A program made the position numbers and the translations under genes. Under the pieces are notes generated by a model. That model was given only the letters and a program-made list of their open reading frames with translations. It made no database searches and was not told the DNA's origin. A DNA stretch of 64,000 nucleotides from Paracidovorax anthurii (GTDB lineage: Bacteria > Pseudomonadota > Gammaproteobacteria > Burkholderiales > Burkholderiaceae_C): the NCBI RefSeq assembly GCF_003269065.1, contig NZ_QLTA01000016.1:31700-95699 (forward strand). The letters are read 5' to 3'. How positions within the stretch are numbered: the stretch's first letter is position 1; every line of letters begins with the position of its first letter. Of this stretch, positions 1 to 8,662 are shown piece by piece.

Positions 1-333
1 CGCTCCCAGGACCGCCACGTGCAGAGCGCCCTGCTCGACATGAGCACCACCGCGCAGATCAACGACAGCCTCAAGCTCGGCAGCGTGCTGCTGGGCGAGA
101 TCGGCAACATGGCCAAGCTGCACAAGCCGCGCGTGGAGCAGGCGGGCTTCGCCGTGCTGAAGGCGCCCGACATCCCGAGCGTGCTGGTGGAGACGGCCTT
201 CATCAGCAACCCGGAAGAGGAAGCCAGGCTGCGCACGGCGGCCTACCAGCAGCAGCTCGCGGATGCGCTGATGCGCGGCATCACGCGGTACTTCGCCAAG
301 AACCCGCCGCTGGCGCGCAGCCGGTCGGTGTAA
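1..333 (+). CDS. amiC: N-acetylmuramoyl-L-alanine amidase, C-terminal 110 residues (5' end outside window)
   Basis: The frame is open from the first base, so only the end of the gene is present. The family cleaves the amide bond between N-acetylmuramic acid and the peptide stem in the periplasm during daughter-cell separation. The visible part matches the Amidase_3 C-terminus: LKAPDIPSVLVETAFISNP carries the catalytic Glu in VETAFISNPEEE, and a final helix precedes the stop. An amiC gene near mutL and miaA is a common betaproteobacterial arrangement, although here other genes lie in between. N-terminal domains (signal, AMIN) cannot be assessed. Confidence 0.9.
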   Translation, partial: RSQDRHVQSALLDMSTTAQINDSLKLGSVLLGEIGNMAKLHKPRVEQAGFAVLKAPDIPSVLVETAFISNPEEEARLRTAAYQQQLADALMRGITRYFAKNPPLARSRSV

Positions 334-350
334 GAGCGCGTTCACGTTCT
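333..350 (+). repeat. 18-bp palindromic repeat directly after the amiC stop (copy 1)
   Basis: Starting at the last base of the amiC TAA, AGAGCGCGTTCACGTTCT matches 15 of 18 bases with a second copy at 2415-2432. That copy likewise begins at the last base of a TGA stop. This copy is the less perfect palindrome. It may be a processing or termination hairpin. Confidence 0.5.
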
Positions 351-445
351 CAGGTCGGGCGGCCCGGGGCATTGCCATGCGCACGCCCTTGGGCCACAGT
401 CATGGCACCCACGAACCGCCCCGCAGCGGGCAGCAAGGAGTTGCC

Positions 446-778
446 ATGGCACTGCCGCACGCACGTTCCGCCGAAGTCGTCAGCATTCACCCCCTGGGGC
501 CCGCGCTGGAGAACACGGCCACCTCGGCCATCATCAAGGCGGCACAGCTGGAGGTCATCCGCGCGGTGCTGCCCGCGGGCAAGGAACTGCGCCAGCACGA
601 TACGCCCGGCGAGGTCACCATCCAGTGCATCGAGGGCGAGGTGGAGTTCCACAGCGCGTCGGGCGCCAGCCTGCTGCGCGCGGGCGACTTCATCCACCTG
701 CAGGCACGCGCGCCCCACTCCCTGCGCGCGGTGCGCCCCGCGTCGCTGCTGCTGACGCTGTGCCTCGCGCCGGGGTAG
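446..778 (+). CDS. Small cupin-domain protein
   Basis: A 110-residue single-domain beta-barrel of the cupin type. Residues around PAGKELRQHDTPGEVTIQCIEG and the closing LRAGDFIHLQARAPHSLRAV correspond to the two cupin motifs (G-x5-H and G-D-x4-P/H). It resembles small cytosolic cupins of unknown substrate. The start at 446 is chosen over an in-frame ATG at 377 because AAGGAG lies 6 bases upstream of 446. It stands alone between amiC and a small lipoprotein gene. The molecular function is not assignable. Confidence 0.75.
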   Translation: MALPHARSAEVVSIHPLGPALENTATSAIIKAAQLEVIRAVLPAGKELRQHDTPGEVTIQCIEGEVEFHSASGASLLRAGDFIHLQARAPHSLRAVRPASLLLTLCLAPG

Positions 779-981
779 CGCCCGCTCCTGGGCCCGTGCG
801 GGGCGCCGGCAACCATCCGCCGCCCCGCTCCAGCGCCCCGCTTGGGCGCCACGGTAACGTCCTACAACACCGGGCTTGACCTGCTTACACGCGGTGCGGA
901 CCGGCACGGCGATAGTTCGGACATGGGCCATGCGCCACCGATGGGCACCGCCCCCACATCCGCCACAAGAAGGAGCACACC

Positions 982-1209
982 ATGAACTACCGCCATCTGC
1001 TGACCGCCGCCGCCTGCGTTGCCGCCCTGGGCCTGGCCGGCTGTTCCACCAACCCCACCAACGCACAGATCGGCACCGGCGTCGGTGCGGTGGCAGGCGG
1101 CGTGCTGGGCAGCGCCCTGGGCGGCACGGCCGCCACGGTGGGTGGTGCTGCGGCCGGTGCGCTCATCGGCCACGAACTGGGCGAGGACCGCGACCAGCGC
1201 CGTCGCTGA
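982..1209 (+). CDS. Small glycine-zipper lipoprotein
   Basis: 75 residues. The N-terminal signal ends in a lipobox (LGLAGC, Cys at residue 21), so the mature protein is a short lipid-anchored peptide. The rest is a Gly/Ala-rich glycine-zipper segment (IGTGVGAVAGGVLGSALGG and following) ending in a charged ELGEDRDQRRR tail. This is typical of the glycine-zipper 2TM/osmotically inducible lipoprotein group of the outer membrane. AGAAGGAG precedes the ATG at good spacing. A strong hairpin follows the gene. Confidence 0.8.
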   Translation: MNYRHLLTAAACVAALGLAGCSTNPTNAQIGTGVGAVAGGVLGSALGGTAATVGGAAAGALIGHELGEDRDQRRR

Positions 1210-1256
1210 TCCCGATCCCGCGCGAGGGGGATTCACCGCCCCCTGCGATCACTCCG

Positions 1257-1297
1257 ACCGCCCGCACGGCAACGCGCCGTGCGGGCGGTTCGCTTTC
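1257..1297 (+). terminator. Hairpin terminator after the glycine-zipper lipoprotein gene
   Basis: A perfect 14-bp stem (ACCGCCCGCACGGC paired with GCCGTGCGGGCGGT) with a 5-base loop AACGC is followed by TCGCTTTCC. The T-run is weak but the stem is very stable. It sits about 45 bases after the stop codon. Confidence 0.7.
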
Positions 1298-1437
1298 CGC
1301 CGATGGACGAAGCACACGGCGGGCAGGCCGGCCCCAAAAGAATCGCTATGCCAGGCCATGCCTCCCGTCATGCTCCGGGCGCCCGTCAGCGCATAGCATG
1401 CCCGCTTCTTTTTTCCGCCTGAAAGGAGCTGCCGCCC

Positions 1438-2415
1438 ATGCCCCAACGCCCTCACGTACCGCACGCCGGGAATCCACCTTCACAGGAAGCCGTGAACCGC
1501 CGCCGCGCCGCCTTGCAGATCCTCGCGGTGCCGCTGGCCCTGGCTTCGGGCAGCGCCCTGCCCGGCGAAGGTTTCGATGCCTGGGGCGCGGCGGCACCGT
1601 CCCGCTTCACGACGCTGGAAGGCAGTCCGCTGCATTACCTGGACCTGGGCCGGGGCCCCGCCGTGCTGCTCGGCCACAGCTATCTGTGGGATGCCTCGAT
1701 GTGGGCGCCCCAGATCCGGGCGCTGTCGCGGCACTTCCGGGTCATCGTGCCCGAGCTGTGGGGCCACGGCGCATCGGGCCCGTTGCCCGGGAACACGCAA
1801 GACCTGCAAGGGCTGGCGGCGCAGATGCTGGCGCTGCTGGACGCGCTGCGGATCCGCGAATGCGCGGTGGTGGGCCTGTCGGTGGGCGGCATGTGGGGCG
1901 CCGAGCTGGCGCTGCAGGCGCCCGGGCGGGTGCGCAGCCTCGTGATGATGGACACCTACCTGGGGGCCGAGCCCGAGGCGACGCGCCAGCGCTACTTCGG
2001 CATGCTGGATGCGATCGAGGCCGCCGGCCAGATCACGCCGGCCCTGGTGAACGCCATCGTGCCCATCTTCTTCCGCCCCGGCACCGATCCGTCCGCGCCC
2101 CGGCCGGCGGCGTTCGCGCGCAGCCTGGCGGCGATGACGGCCGAGCAACTGCGCCAGTCGGTCGTGCCGCTGGGGCGCATCATCTTCGGCCGCGCCGATG
2201 CGCTGGACCGCCTGGGCGCGCTCGATCCCCGGACCACGCTGCTGATGGGCGGCGACGAGGACATCCCGCGCCCGCCGCACGAGATGCAGGAGATGGCCGA
2301 GGTGATCGGCTGCGAGTCCGTGCTCATCCCGACCGCCGGCCACATCTCCAACCAGGACAATCCGGAGTTCGTCACCCGCCACCTGCTGCACTGGCTGGGC
2401 CGCACGATGCGCTGA
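1438..2415 (+). CDS. Alpha/beta-fold hydrolase, probably exported
   Basis: 325 residues. The N-terminal NRRRAALQILAVPLALASG (residues 20-38) looks like a twin-arginine-type signal, suggesting periplasmic export. The hydrolase fold starts near residue 57. The nucleophile is Ser148 in GLSVGG, the oxyanion region is LLGHSYLWD, an acidic residue is offered by MGGDEDIPRP, and the catalytic His lies in TAGHISNQDNP. This layout resembles 3-oxoadipate-enol-lactonase-like hydrolases, but the substrate is unknown. GAAAGGAG sits upstream of the chosen ATG. A short palindrome follows immediately, and the dedA-like gene converges from the other side. Confidence 0.85.
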   Translation: MPQRPHVPHAGNPPSQEAVNRRRAALQILAVPLALASGSALPGEGFDAWGAAAPSRFTTLEGSPLHYLDLGRGPAVLLGHSYLWDASMWAPQIRALSRHFRVIVPELWGHGASGPLPGNTQDLQGLAAQMLALLDALRIRECAVVGLSVGGMWGAELALQAPGRVRSLVMMDTYLGAEPEATRQRYFGMLDAIEAAGQITPALVNAIVPIFFRPGTDPSAPRPAAFARSLAAMTAEQLRQSVVPLGRIIFGRADALDRLGALDPRTTLLMGGDEDIPRPPHEMQEMAEVIGCESVLIPTAGHISNQDNPEFVTRHLLHWLGRTMR

Positions 2416-2432
2416 GAACGTGTCCACGTTCT
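2415..2432 (+). repeat. 18-bp palindromic repeat directly after the hydrolase stop (copy 2)
   Basis: AGAACGTGTCCACGTTCT begins at the last base of the TGA stop and can fold as a 7-bp stem with a GTCC loop. It lies between two convergent genes and is the better-formed partner of the copy at 333-350. Confidence 0.55.
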
Positions 2433-2446
2433 GAGCGCCGCCGGGC

Positions 2447-3097
2447 TCAGGCCGCCGGCTTCTGCTGGCGGCCGGCGCGCCAGGCGCCGTAGATCGCGAT
2501 GAGCCCCGGCACCAGGATCAGCGCCCAGATGATCTTGTCCAGGTTCGCCTGCACCCAGGCGAAATTGCCGAAGAAGTAGCCCGCCGTGCAAATGCCCAGC
2601 ACCCAGAGCAGCGCGCCGCCCACGTTGAAGGCGGTGAACCGGGCGCGGTTCATCTCGGCCACGCCCGCCACGAACGGCGCGAAGGTGCGGATGAAGGGCA
2701 TGAAGCGCGCCAGCACGATGGTGATGCCGCCGTAGCGCTCGTAGAACGCATGGGCCTGGTCGAACGCGCGGCGGTTGAACCAGCGCGAATCGGGCCACTG
2801 GAACACCTTGGGCCCGAAGTGCCGGCCGATGCTGTAGTTGCACTGGTCGCCCAGGATGGCGGCCACGATCAGCACCGCGCACGCGATGGGATAGCTCATG
2901 AGCCCCGCGCCGCACATCGCGCCGACGATGAACAGCAGCGAATCGCCGGGCAGGAAGGGCATGACGACCACGCCCGTCTCCACGAACACGATGATGAACA
3001 GCAGCGCGTAGACCCAGGGCCCGTACGCGGCCACGAAGGCCGCGAGGTGCTTGTCCACGTGCAGGATGAAATCGATGAGGAACTGGAGGATTTCCAA
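2447..3097 (-). CDS. DedA-family inner-membrane protein (VTT/SNARE-associated domain)
   Basis: 216 residues with several hydrophobic segments. The family motif region reads FIIVFVETGVVVMPFLPGDSLLF near the N-terminus, followed by GDQCNYSIGRHFG and FVPFIRTF-type segments (ARFMPFIRTFAPFVAGV). DedA proteins are polytopic inner-membrane proteins linked to undecaprenyl-phosphate or other lipid flipping and to membrane-potential homeostasis. The open frame runs back to 3247, but that would overlap mutL, so I chose TTG at 3097 (LEILQFLIDF...), which has GAAGG 7 bases upstream. Divergent from mutL. Confidence 0.85.
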   Translation of the reverse strand: MEILQFLIDFILHVDKHLAAFVAAYGPWVYALLFIIVFVETGVVVMPFLPGDSLLFIVGAMCGAGLMSYPIACAVLIVAAILGDQCNYSIGRHFGPKVFQWPDSRWFNRRAFDQAHAFYERYGGITIVLARFMPFIRTFAPFVAGVAEMNRARFTAFNVGGALLWVLGICTAGYFFGNFAWVQANLDKIIWALILVPGLIAIYGAWRAGRQQKPAA

Positions 3098-3214
3098 GAG
3101 AAGGCCTTCGGAAAGGTAACGGCGGATAAACGGGGCCGGGAGCGTGCCCGGCGATGCCCCGGCAAGCCGCGCGGCGGAGCCGGGAATGCGGCGCAACACT
3201 CTAACCGCACTGCC

Positions 3215-3220
3215 TACAAT
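3215..3220 (+). promoter_or_regulatory. Putative -10 box of mutL, close to the start codon
   Basis: TACAAT ends only 8 bases before the mutL ATG, so a transcript from it would have almost no leader. No good -35 is visible. Similar spacing is seen at other genes in this window (28425, 19637). Confidence 0.4.
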
Positions 3221-3228
3221 GCCGGCCA

Positions 3229-5274
3229 ATGACCACAGAGCCCGCACCGCGACGCCCCATCCGGGACCTGCCCGACGAACTCATCAGCCAGATCGCCGCG
3301 GGCGAAGTGGTGGAGCGGCCCGCCTCGGCGGTGCGCGAACTCGTGGACAACGCGCTCGATGCCGGCGCCACCCAGGTCACGGTGCGGCTGCTGGCCGGCG
3401 GCGTGCGCCTCATCGCCGTGGAGGACGACGGCTGCGGCATTCCGTCCGAAGAGCTGGCGACCGCGCTGCGCCGCCACGCCACCAGCAAGATCACGAACCT
3501 GCACGACCTGGAGTCCGTCGCCACGATGGGCTTTCGCGGCGAGGCGCTGGCTGCCATCGCCTCGGTCTCGGAGATGGCCCTGCTCTCGCGCACCGACGAG
3601 CAGCCCAGCGCCTTCCTGCTCGACGCGCGCAGCGGCGAGCTGCGCCCCGCCGCGCGCGGCCGCGGCACGACGGTGGAGGTGAAGGAGCTGTTCTTCTCCA
3701 CGCCGGCGCGGCGCAAGTTCCTCAAGTCCGACGCGACGGAGCTGGCCCACTGCATCGAGGCCGTGCGCCGCCACGCGCTCGCGCGGCCCGACGTGGGCTT
3801 CGCCATCTGGCACGAGGGCAAGCTCGTGGAGCAATGGCGGGCCACGCTGGCGCGGGGCGATGCCGATGGCGATGGAGGGGCCGAGCCGGGCGGCGCGGCC
3901 TATCTGGCGGCGCTCGCGCGGCGCCTGTCCGACGTGCTGGGCGAGGAATTCACCCGCGATTCGGTGCCCGTGCAGCACCGCTCGGGCGCCGTCACCGTCA
4001 CCGGCCACGCGGGCCTGCCCGACATGGCGCGCTCGCGGGCGGACCACCAGTTCTGCTACGTGAACGGCCGCTTCGTGCGCGACAAGGTGCTCACGCACGC
4101 GGCCCGCAGCGCCTACGAGGACGTGCTCCACGGGCAGAAGCAGCCGGTGTACGCGCTCTACGTGGAGATCGATCCGATGCGCGTGGACGTGAACGTGCAC
4201 CCGACCAAGATCGAGGTGCGCTTCCGCAACAGCCGCGAGGTGCACCAGGCCGTGCGGCACGCCGTCGAGAACGCCCTGGCGGTGCCGCGCGCGCAGGCCC
4301 TGGCGGCCGGAGCCGCCGAGGCCGCCCCTGCGGCCTCCCCCGGCGGGGCAGCGGCCTCCCCCGTGGCGCATTCAGTGCCAAAACCCCCTCATGTCGCCGC
4401 GTTTGCTGCACAGTCTGCTATACCTTTTGAAGTACGGCCAGGGCACCGCGTCACCGATCTGGAAGCACTCTGGGGTCGGCGCGACGGGGGCGCGCCTGCC
4501 GCCACGCAGCCGCAGTGGCAGCCGCAGCCCGCCGAGGCGCCGGCCTGGAGCCCCGCCCCGGCCGCCGTGCACGAGCCGGCCCCCGCGTATGCGGACGCCG
4601 CCGGCGCCCCGTCGCCCGCACCCGATGCCGATGCCGATGCCGCAGTGGCTGCAACGGCCACGGCGGCCAGCCCCGCGCCGCCCGACACCTGGCCCCTGGG
4701 CCGGGCCGTTGCGCAGATCCACGGCGTGTACATCCTGGCCGAGAACGCCCAGGGCCTGGTGATCGTGGACATGCACGCCGCGCACGAGCGCATCGTGTAC
4801 GAGCGCCTCAAGGCCCAGGTCGATGCGAGCCAGCGCATCGCCAGCCAGCCGCTGCTGATCCCCGCGACCTTCGCCGCCACCCCGGAGGAAGTCGCCACGG
4901 CGGAGGCGCACGCCGACACGCTGGCGACGCTGGGCATGGAGGTGTCGCCCTTCTCGCCCCGCACCCTGGCCGTGCGCGCCGTGCCCACCACGCTCGCGCA
5001 GGGCGATGCGGTGGAACTGGCACGCAGCGTGCTTGGCGAGCTGGCGGCGCACGACGCGAGCACCGTGGTGCAGCGCGCGCGCAACGAGATCCTCGGCACC
5101 ATGGCCTGCCATGGCGCGGTGCGCGCCAACCGGCGCCTGACCCTCGACGAAATGAACGCCCTGCTGCGCCAGATGGAAGTCACCGACCGCTCCGACCAAT
5201 GCAACCACGGCCGACCCACGTGGCGGCAGCTCTCCATGCGCGAGCTGGACGCGCTGTTCCTGCGCGGCCGCTGA
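3229..5274 (+). CDS. mutL: DNA mismatch repair protein MutL
   Basis: 681 residues. The N-terminal GHKL ATPase has RELVDNALDAGATQ (motif I), EDDGCGIP and GFRGEAL, followed by the transducer domain (PTKIEVRF). A low-complexity Ala/Pro linker covers roughly residues 355-480, then comes the C-terminal dimerisation domain. The C-terminus carries DMHAAHERIVYE near residue 514, the DQHA(x2)E(x4)E-type endonuclease motif. It also has ACHGAVRA and CNHGRPT, so this MutL probably nicks DNA itself instead of relying on MutH. About 45 bases of the linker (4390-4432) are a copy of a dispersed repeat translated in frame. Confidence 0.96.
   Translation: MTTEPAPRRPIRDLPDELISQIAAGEVVERPASAVRELVDNALDAGATQVTVRLLAGGVRLIAVEDDGCGIPSEELATALRRHATSKITNLHDLESVATMGFRGEALAAIASVSEMALLSRTDEQPSAFLLDARSGELRPAARGRGTTVEVKELFFSTPARRKFLKSDATELAHCIEAVRRHALARPDVGFAIWHEGKLVEQWRATLARGDADGDGGAEPGGAAYLAALARRLSDVLGEEFTRDSVPVQHRSGAVTVTGHAGLPDMARSRADHQFCYVNGRFVRDKVLTHAARSAYEDVLHGQKQPVYALYVEIDPMRVDVNVHPTKIEVRFRNSREVHQAVRHAVENALAVPRAQALAAGAAEAAPAASPGGAAASPVAHSVPKPPHVAAFAAQSAIPFEVRPGHRVTDLEALWGRRDGGAPAATQPQWQPQPAEAPAWSPAPAAVHEPAPAYADAAGAPSPAPDADADAAVAATATAASPAPPDTWPLGRAVAQIHGVYILAENAQGLVIVDMHAAHERIVYERLKAQVDASQRIASQPLLIPATFAATPEEVATAEAHADTLATLGMEVSPFSPRTLAVRAVPTTLAQGDAVELARSVLGELAAHDASTVVQRARNEILGTMACHGAVRANRRLTLDEMNALLRQMEVTDRSDQCNHGRPTWRQLSMRELDALFLRGR
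4390..4432 (+). repeat. ~44-bp dispersed repeat, plus-oriented copy inside the mutL linker
   Basis: Begins CATGTCGCCG and continues with GCTGCA, TCTGCTAT and CTTTTGAAG blocks. It aligns closely with the reverse complements of 12822-12865 and 63388-63428. It is translated as HVAAFAAQSAIPFEV within the Ala/Pro-rich linker, and its base composition is visibly more AT-rich than the surrounding mutL sequence. Confidence 0.7.
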
Positions 5275-5326
5275 ACGCCGTGCCCTGCGCCGCCTCCACA
5301 CCCTCCACCGGAAAGCCCCCGCCACC

Positions 5327-6016
5327 ATGACCCATCCGCGCCACCGCCGCCCCCGCATGCGCACCACCGGCGTGGCGCACGGCCTCGCGGCCCTCGCCGC
5401 CGTCGCGGCGTCCACCCTGCCGGTGCATGCGGGCCGCCCGCTTTCGGTGGACGACGCGGGCGTGAACGCACCGGGCGAGGGCCATGTCGAGCTGTGGTGG
5501 GAAGGCGTGCACCACCAGCGCGGCGCGGTGTACGCCGCCCCGGCCTACGCGCCCCAGGCGCTGCCCGGGCTGGAAGTCGGCGCCCTGCTGGCCCGCGACC
5601 TGCACGGCCACACCACGCTGAGCGGCATGCTGGCCAAGTGGCAATGGACCCCGGCGCCGGAGCGCGGCTGCCATGCCGCGAGCAGCGCCGGCCTCACCCA
5701 TGCCTACCGCGAGACCGGCAGCACGCTGGCCCTCACGATGCTCGGCACCTGCATCGCCCCCTGGGGCGCGCTGCATGCCAACCTGGGCGCGCAGCACACG
5801 CCCGGGCGGCAGTGGCTGCCCGCCTGGGGCGCCGCGCTGGAATCCACCTGGGGCGCGGTCACCGCGCACATCGAGGCCTTCGGGCAGCGCGGCAGCCCGC
5901 CCACCTTCCAGACCGGCGCGCTGTGGGAATGGACGCCGGGCTGGCAGCTCGACGGCATCGTGGGCCGCCGCAAGGGCGAGACACTGCTGAGCCTGGGCGT
6001 CAAGCACAGCTTCTGA
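5327..6016 (+). CDS. Hypothetical exported protein, possible outer-membrane beta-barrel
   Basis: 229 residues. The N-terminal basic/hydrophobic segment ends in a signal-peptidase-like VHAGRP around residue 36. The mature part alternates short amphipathic strands (VELWWEGV, LEVGALLAR, TTLSGMLAKWQW, ALHANLGAQ, WQLDGIVGRR) and ends LGVKHSF. A terminal Phe after an alternating strand is the usual signal for outer-membrane barrel assembly. I do not recognise the family. It follows mutL by about 50 bases on the same strand with GGAAAG upstream, so co-transcription is possible. An internal ATG at 5357 is an alternative start. Confidence 0.65.
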   Translation: MTHPRHRRPRMRTTGVAHGLAALAAVAASTLPVHAGRPLSVDDAGVNAPGEGHVELWWEGVHHQRGAVYAAPAYAPQALPGLEVGALLARDLHGHTTLSGMLAKWQWTPAPERGCHAASSAGLTHAYRETGSTLALTMLGTCIAPWGALHANLGAQHTPGRQWLPAWGAALESTWGAVTAHIEAFGQRGSPPTFQTGALWEWTPGWQLDGIVGRRKGETLLSLGVKHSF

Positions 6017-6116
6017 CGCCTGCCGCCGCACCGGCGCGGCGCGGCCCCCTTCCCTCGGATTTGCCATCCGGGAGGGCACACGCCGCGAAGCCGCGCAGCG
6101 TGCCGCGGCACGGCGA

Positions 6117-7337
6117 TCACTCGTCGCGCGCGGCCTTGGCCTGGTCGGGGAAGTCCGAGAACACGCCGTCCACGCCCAGCCGGTAGAACAGGCGGTATTC
6201 GGCCTTGGGGTCGCCCTTGAAATCCGAGGCCAGGCGGCGGGCCTCGCTGCGGAAGGTGTAGGGGTGCACGAACAGCCCGGCCGCATGCGCGTCGGCCACC
6301 ACGCGGGTCGGCGCCATCATCACGCGGTCGCGTTCGTCGATCAGGCCGTCGCCGTTGAGGTCGTCGGGCTGGCCGTCGTTGTTGTCGTCCTTGAGCCGCG
6401 ACGGGATCAGATAGGGCTTCCAGGGGCCGATGCCGTCGGCATAGGTCCTGACCTCGCGCAGGCCCTCGGGCGTGAGCAGGCTGGCGAAGGTGCGCGGGTC
6501 GCCGGAGACCGCGAAGTCGTAGGGCCGGCCGTAGGGCGCGGAGAGGTCGATGCTGCCGTCGGGCTTCACGTCGTTGCCGTCCACGAGCTGCACCAGACGC
6601 ACCGAGGTCCGGGTGCGCAGGTACTTGAGGTTGGACACCTCGAACGACTGCACCATGACCGGCGAGGCCGCCGTGGTATGGCCGTACTGCGACAGCGTGG
6701 CGAGCAGCCGGTCTTCGAGCTTCAGGTTCAGGTCGGCGTGGTAGGTGGGGTGCTTGGTCTCGATGTAGACGCCCACGGCGCGGCCCGTGCGGGCGCCCTC
6801 GGTGCGGGCGAGGTCCAGCACCTCGGCCAGCGTGGGGATCTGGAAGCGGCCGTTGAAGGACGGGTCGCGCTCGGGCAGCGGCTGGATGGCGCGCAGGGTC
6901 TTGATCTCGGCCAGCGTGAAGTCGGAGGCGAACCAGCCCTCTTCCTGCACGCCGTCCACCGTCCTGCGGGTCTTGCGGCTGGCGAACTCGGGGCGCTGGG
7001 CGACGTCGGTGGTGGCGGTGATGTTGGGCTCGTGGCGCGCGATGAGCGCGCCGTCCTTCGTGGCGACGAGGTCCGGCTCGATGAAGTCCGCGCCCATCTC
7101 GATCGCGCGGCGGTAGCCCTCCAGCGTGTGGTCGGGCAGGTAGCCGGCGGCGCCGCGGTGGCCGATCACGAGGGGCTTGCCGCCGTCCAGGGTAGGCCAG
7201 GCGCCGCCGCCGTTGCCTCCGCAGGCCGCCAGGGCCATGCCGGCCGCCAGGGCGGCGAGCCCCGCACGGCAGGTGGCGCCCAGCCGCAGGGCCGGCCGGG
7301 TGGTCGTGGCGGGGCAAAGCGGTGATGGCTGTGTCAT
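6117..7337 (-). CDS. Glycerophosphodiester phosphodiesterase, lipoprotein, with calcium-binding-like insert
   Basis: 406 residues. A signal with lipobox LAAC (Cys39) is followed by a GDPD TIM barrel: [15 protein letters not shown] supplies the HR pair, [12 protein letters not shown] the Glu-x-Asp metal ligands, and the strand IARHEPNI the second His. It would release glycerol-3-phosphate and an alcohol from glycerophosphodiesters in the periplasm (GlpQ type). Unusually, residues near 313-334 form a DxNxDGxxDDxNGDGxxDxxD run resembling paired EF-hand/dockerin-type calcium loops. The start at 7337 is supported by GAGGAG, and longer upstream frames lack signals. Confidence 0.9.
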   Translation of the reverse strand: MTQPSPLCPATTTRPALRLGATCRAGLAALAAGMALAACGGNGGGAWPTLDGGKPLVIGHRGAAGYLPDHTLEGYRRAIEMGADFIEPDLVATKDGALIARHEPNITATTDVAQRPEFASRKTRRTVDGVQEEGWFASDFTLAEIKTLRAIQPLPERDPSFNGRFQIPTLAEVLDLARTEGARTGRAVGVYIETKHPTYHADLNLKLEDRLLATLSQYGHTTAASPVMVQSFEVSNLKYLRTRTSVRLVQLVDGNDVKPDGSIDLSAPYGRPYDFAVSGDPRTFASLLTPEGLREVRTYADGIGPWKPYLIPSRLKDDNNDGQPDDLNGDGLIDERDRVMMAPTRVVADAHAAGLFVHPYTFRSEARRLASDFKGDPKAEYRLFYRLGVDGVFSDFPDQAKAARDE

Positions 7338-7701
7338 GGGTCTCTTCTCCTCTCGTTGGTTGTCTCTGCGAAGGCGCCACTCTGGCGACGCCGGATGACA
7401 GTGCCGTGACGCCGGCGTGGCACGGCGCAGCGGCCCGCCGCACCGGAACGGGGCCCGGAAAATGATGGCATGCCCCGCCAGCGTGCGCCCCCGTTCGGCG
7501 GCGGGGGGCGCGCCCTCCCCGGGCCGCCCCGGTACGCCCCAACAGCAGGGATTCCCCGGGGCATTTCCGCGCTTTCCAGGGTCAACCCGGGCCGGCATGG
7601 TGCGTTTTTTGCTGGATGCTCCCCGTCCGGCCGGCGTCGATCGGACGTGCATTGCTACCGAAACAATAGCAAACCACGCAGCACGCATGAGGGGAGCACC
7701 G
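7338..7701. other. 364-bp divergent intergenic region
   Basis: Lies between the divergently transcribed glycerophosphodiesterase and hydrolase genes. It contains a degenerate copy of the ~44-bp repeat (7652-7689) and no convincing gene. No clear promoter hexamers were seen. Confidence 0.5.
7652..7689 (-). repeat. ~44-bp dispersed repeat, degenerate minus-oriented copy
   Basis: Read on the minus strand it has CATG, CTGC, GTTTGCTATTG and TTTCGGTAGC blocks in the same order as the mutL copy. TTGCTA and TAGCAA flank a 9-base loop, so it can fold. Confidence 0.45.
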
Positions 7702-8646
7702 ATGAAAACCCACCGAACTTTCCGCGCGCAACCGCACTCTGTCATTCCGATGAAACGCTGGCCCCTCTTCACCACCCTCGCGCTCGCCGTTGCCGTGACG
7801 GCGGGCTGTGCCACCCTCGACGCGAAGCAGCGCGAATGGATCTTCCAGCCCAGCGACCGGGCCTGGGGCGGCGCGCAGGCCACCGACGACATGGAAGACG
7901 TGTGGATCGCCTTCGATTCGCGCACCACGGGCAAGGCGGAGAAGCTGCACGGGCTGTGGCTGCCCTCGGACCGCGCGGATGCCCCGGTGCTGCTGTACCT
8001 GCACGGCGCGCGCTGGAACGTCTCCGGCTCGGCCGGGCGCATGCGGCGGATGAAGGACCTGGGTTTCTCGGTGCTGGCGGTGGACTACCGGGGCTTCGGC
8101 CGCAGCAGCCCCACCCTGCCCTCGGAAGCCACGGCGCTGGAGGACGCCCGGGCGGCCTGGGACTGGCTCGCGCAGCGCGCGCCCGACGCGCCGCGCTACA
8201 TCTTCGGCCATTCGCTGGGCGGCGCCATCGCCATCGACCTCGCGGCCATGGTGCCCGACGAGAAGGGCACCATCGTGGAGGGCACCTTCACCAACATTCC
8301 CGAGGTGGTGGCCACCTTCAAGTGGGGCTGGCTGCCGGTCTCCGGGCTCATCACGCAGCGCTTCGAGTCGATCCGCAAGGTGGCCCACATCGGCTCGCCG
8401 CTGCTCGTGGTGCACGGCAGCGAGGACAGCCTGATCCCGCCGTCGCTTGGCCGCAGGCTCTACGAGGCCGCACAGGGCCCCAAGCGCTTCGTGCTGGTGG
8501 AAGGTGGCACGCACCACAGCACCAACAGCGTGGGCGAGGCGCAGTACCGCGAGGCCCTGGCGGATCTCTTCCGCATCCACCCGGCGCCGGCGGCGCGGGC
8601 GCGGCCCGCCGTGCCGGGCGCCTCGGCCTCCATCGCGCCCGCCTGA
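7702..8646 (+). CDS. Alpha/beta hydrolase, lipoprotein
   Basis: 314 residues. [19 protein letters not shown] carries a lipobox with Cys at residue 36 from this start, or residue 20 if ATG 7750 is used. GAGGGGAG upstream favours 7702. The catalytic domain has [11 protein letters not shown] (oxyanion region), Ser nucleophile in FGHSLGGA, an acid in [11 protein letters not shown] and His in EGGTHHSTN. It resembles the BEM46/serine aminopeptidase-like group of membrane-associated hydrolases. Substrate unknown; expected at the membrane facing the periplasm. Confidence 0.85.
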   Translation: MKTHRTFRAQPHSVIPMKRWPLFTTLALAVAVTAGCATLDAKQREWIFQPSDRAWGGAQATDDMEDVWIAFDSRTTGKAEKLHGLWLPSDRADAPVLLYLHGARWNVSGSAGRMRRMKDLGFSVLAVDYRGFGRSSPTLPSEATALEDARAAWDWLAQRAPDAPRYIFGHSLGGAIAIDLAAMVPDEKGTIVEGTFTNIPEVVATFKWGWLPVSGLITQRFESIRKVAHIGSPLLVVHGSEDSLIPPSLGRRLYEAAQGPKRFVLVEGGTHHSTNSVGEAQYREALADLFRIHPAPAARARPAVPGASASIAPA

Positions 8647-8662
8647 CCGGCCCGCCGGCCGG

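Noticed and set aside
875..905. TTGACC considered as a -35 box upstream of the glycine-zipper lipoprotein
   Set aside because: No acceptable -10 lies at 16-18 bases, and the ATG is too far for a clear case.
3098..3247. N-terminal extension of the DedA protein to 3247
   Set aside because: It would overlap the mutL start on the opposite strand, and the extension lacks family similarity. TTG 3097 with GAAGG upstream fits better.
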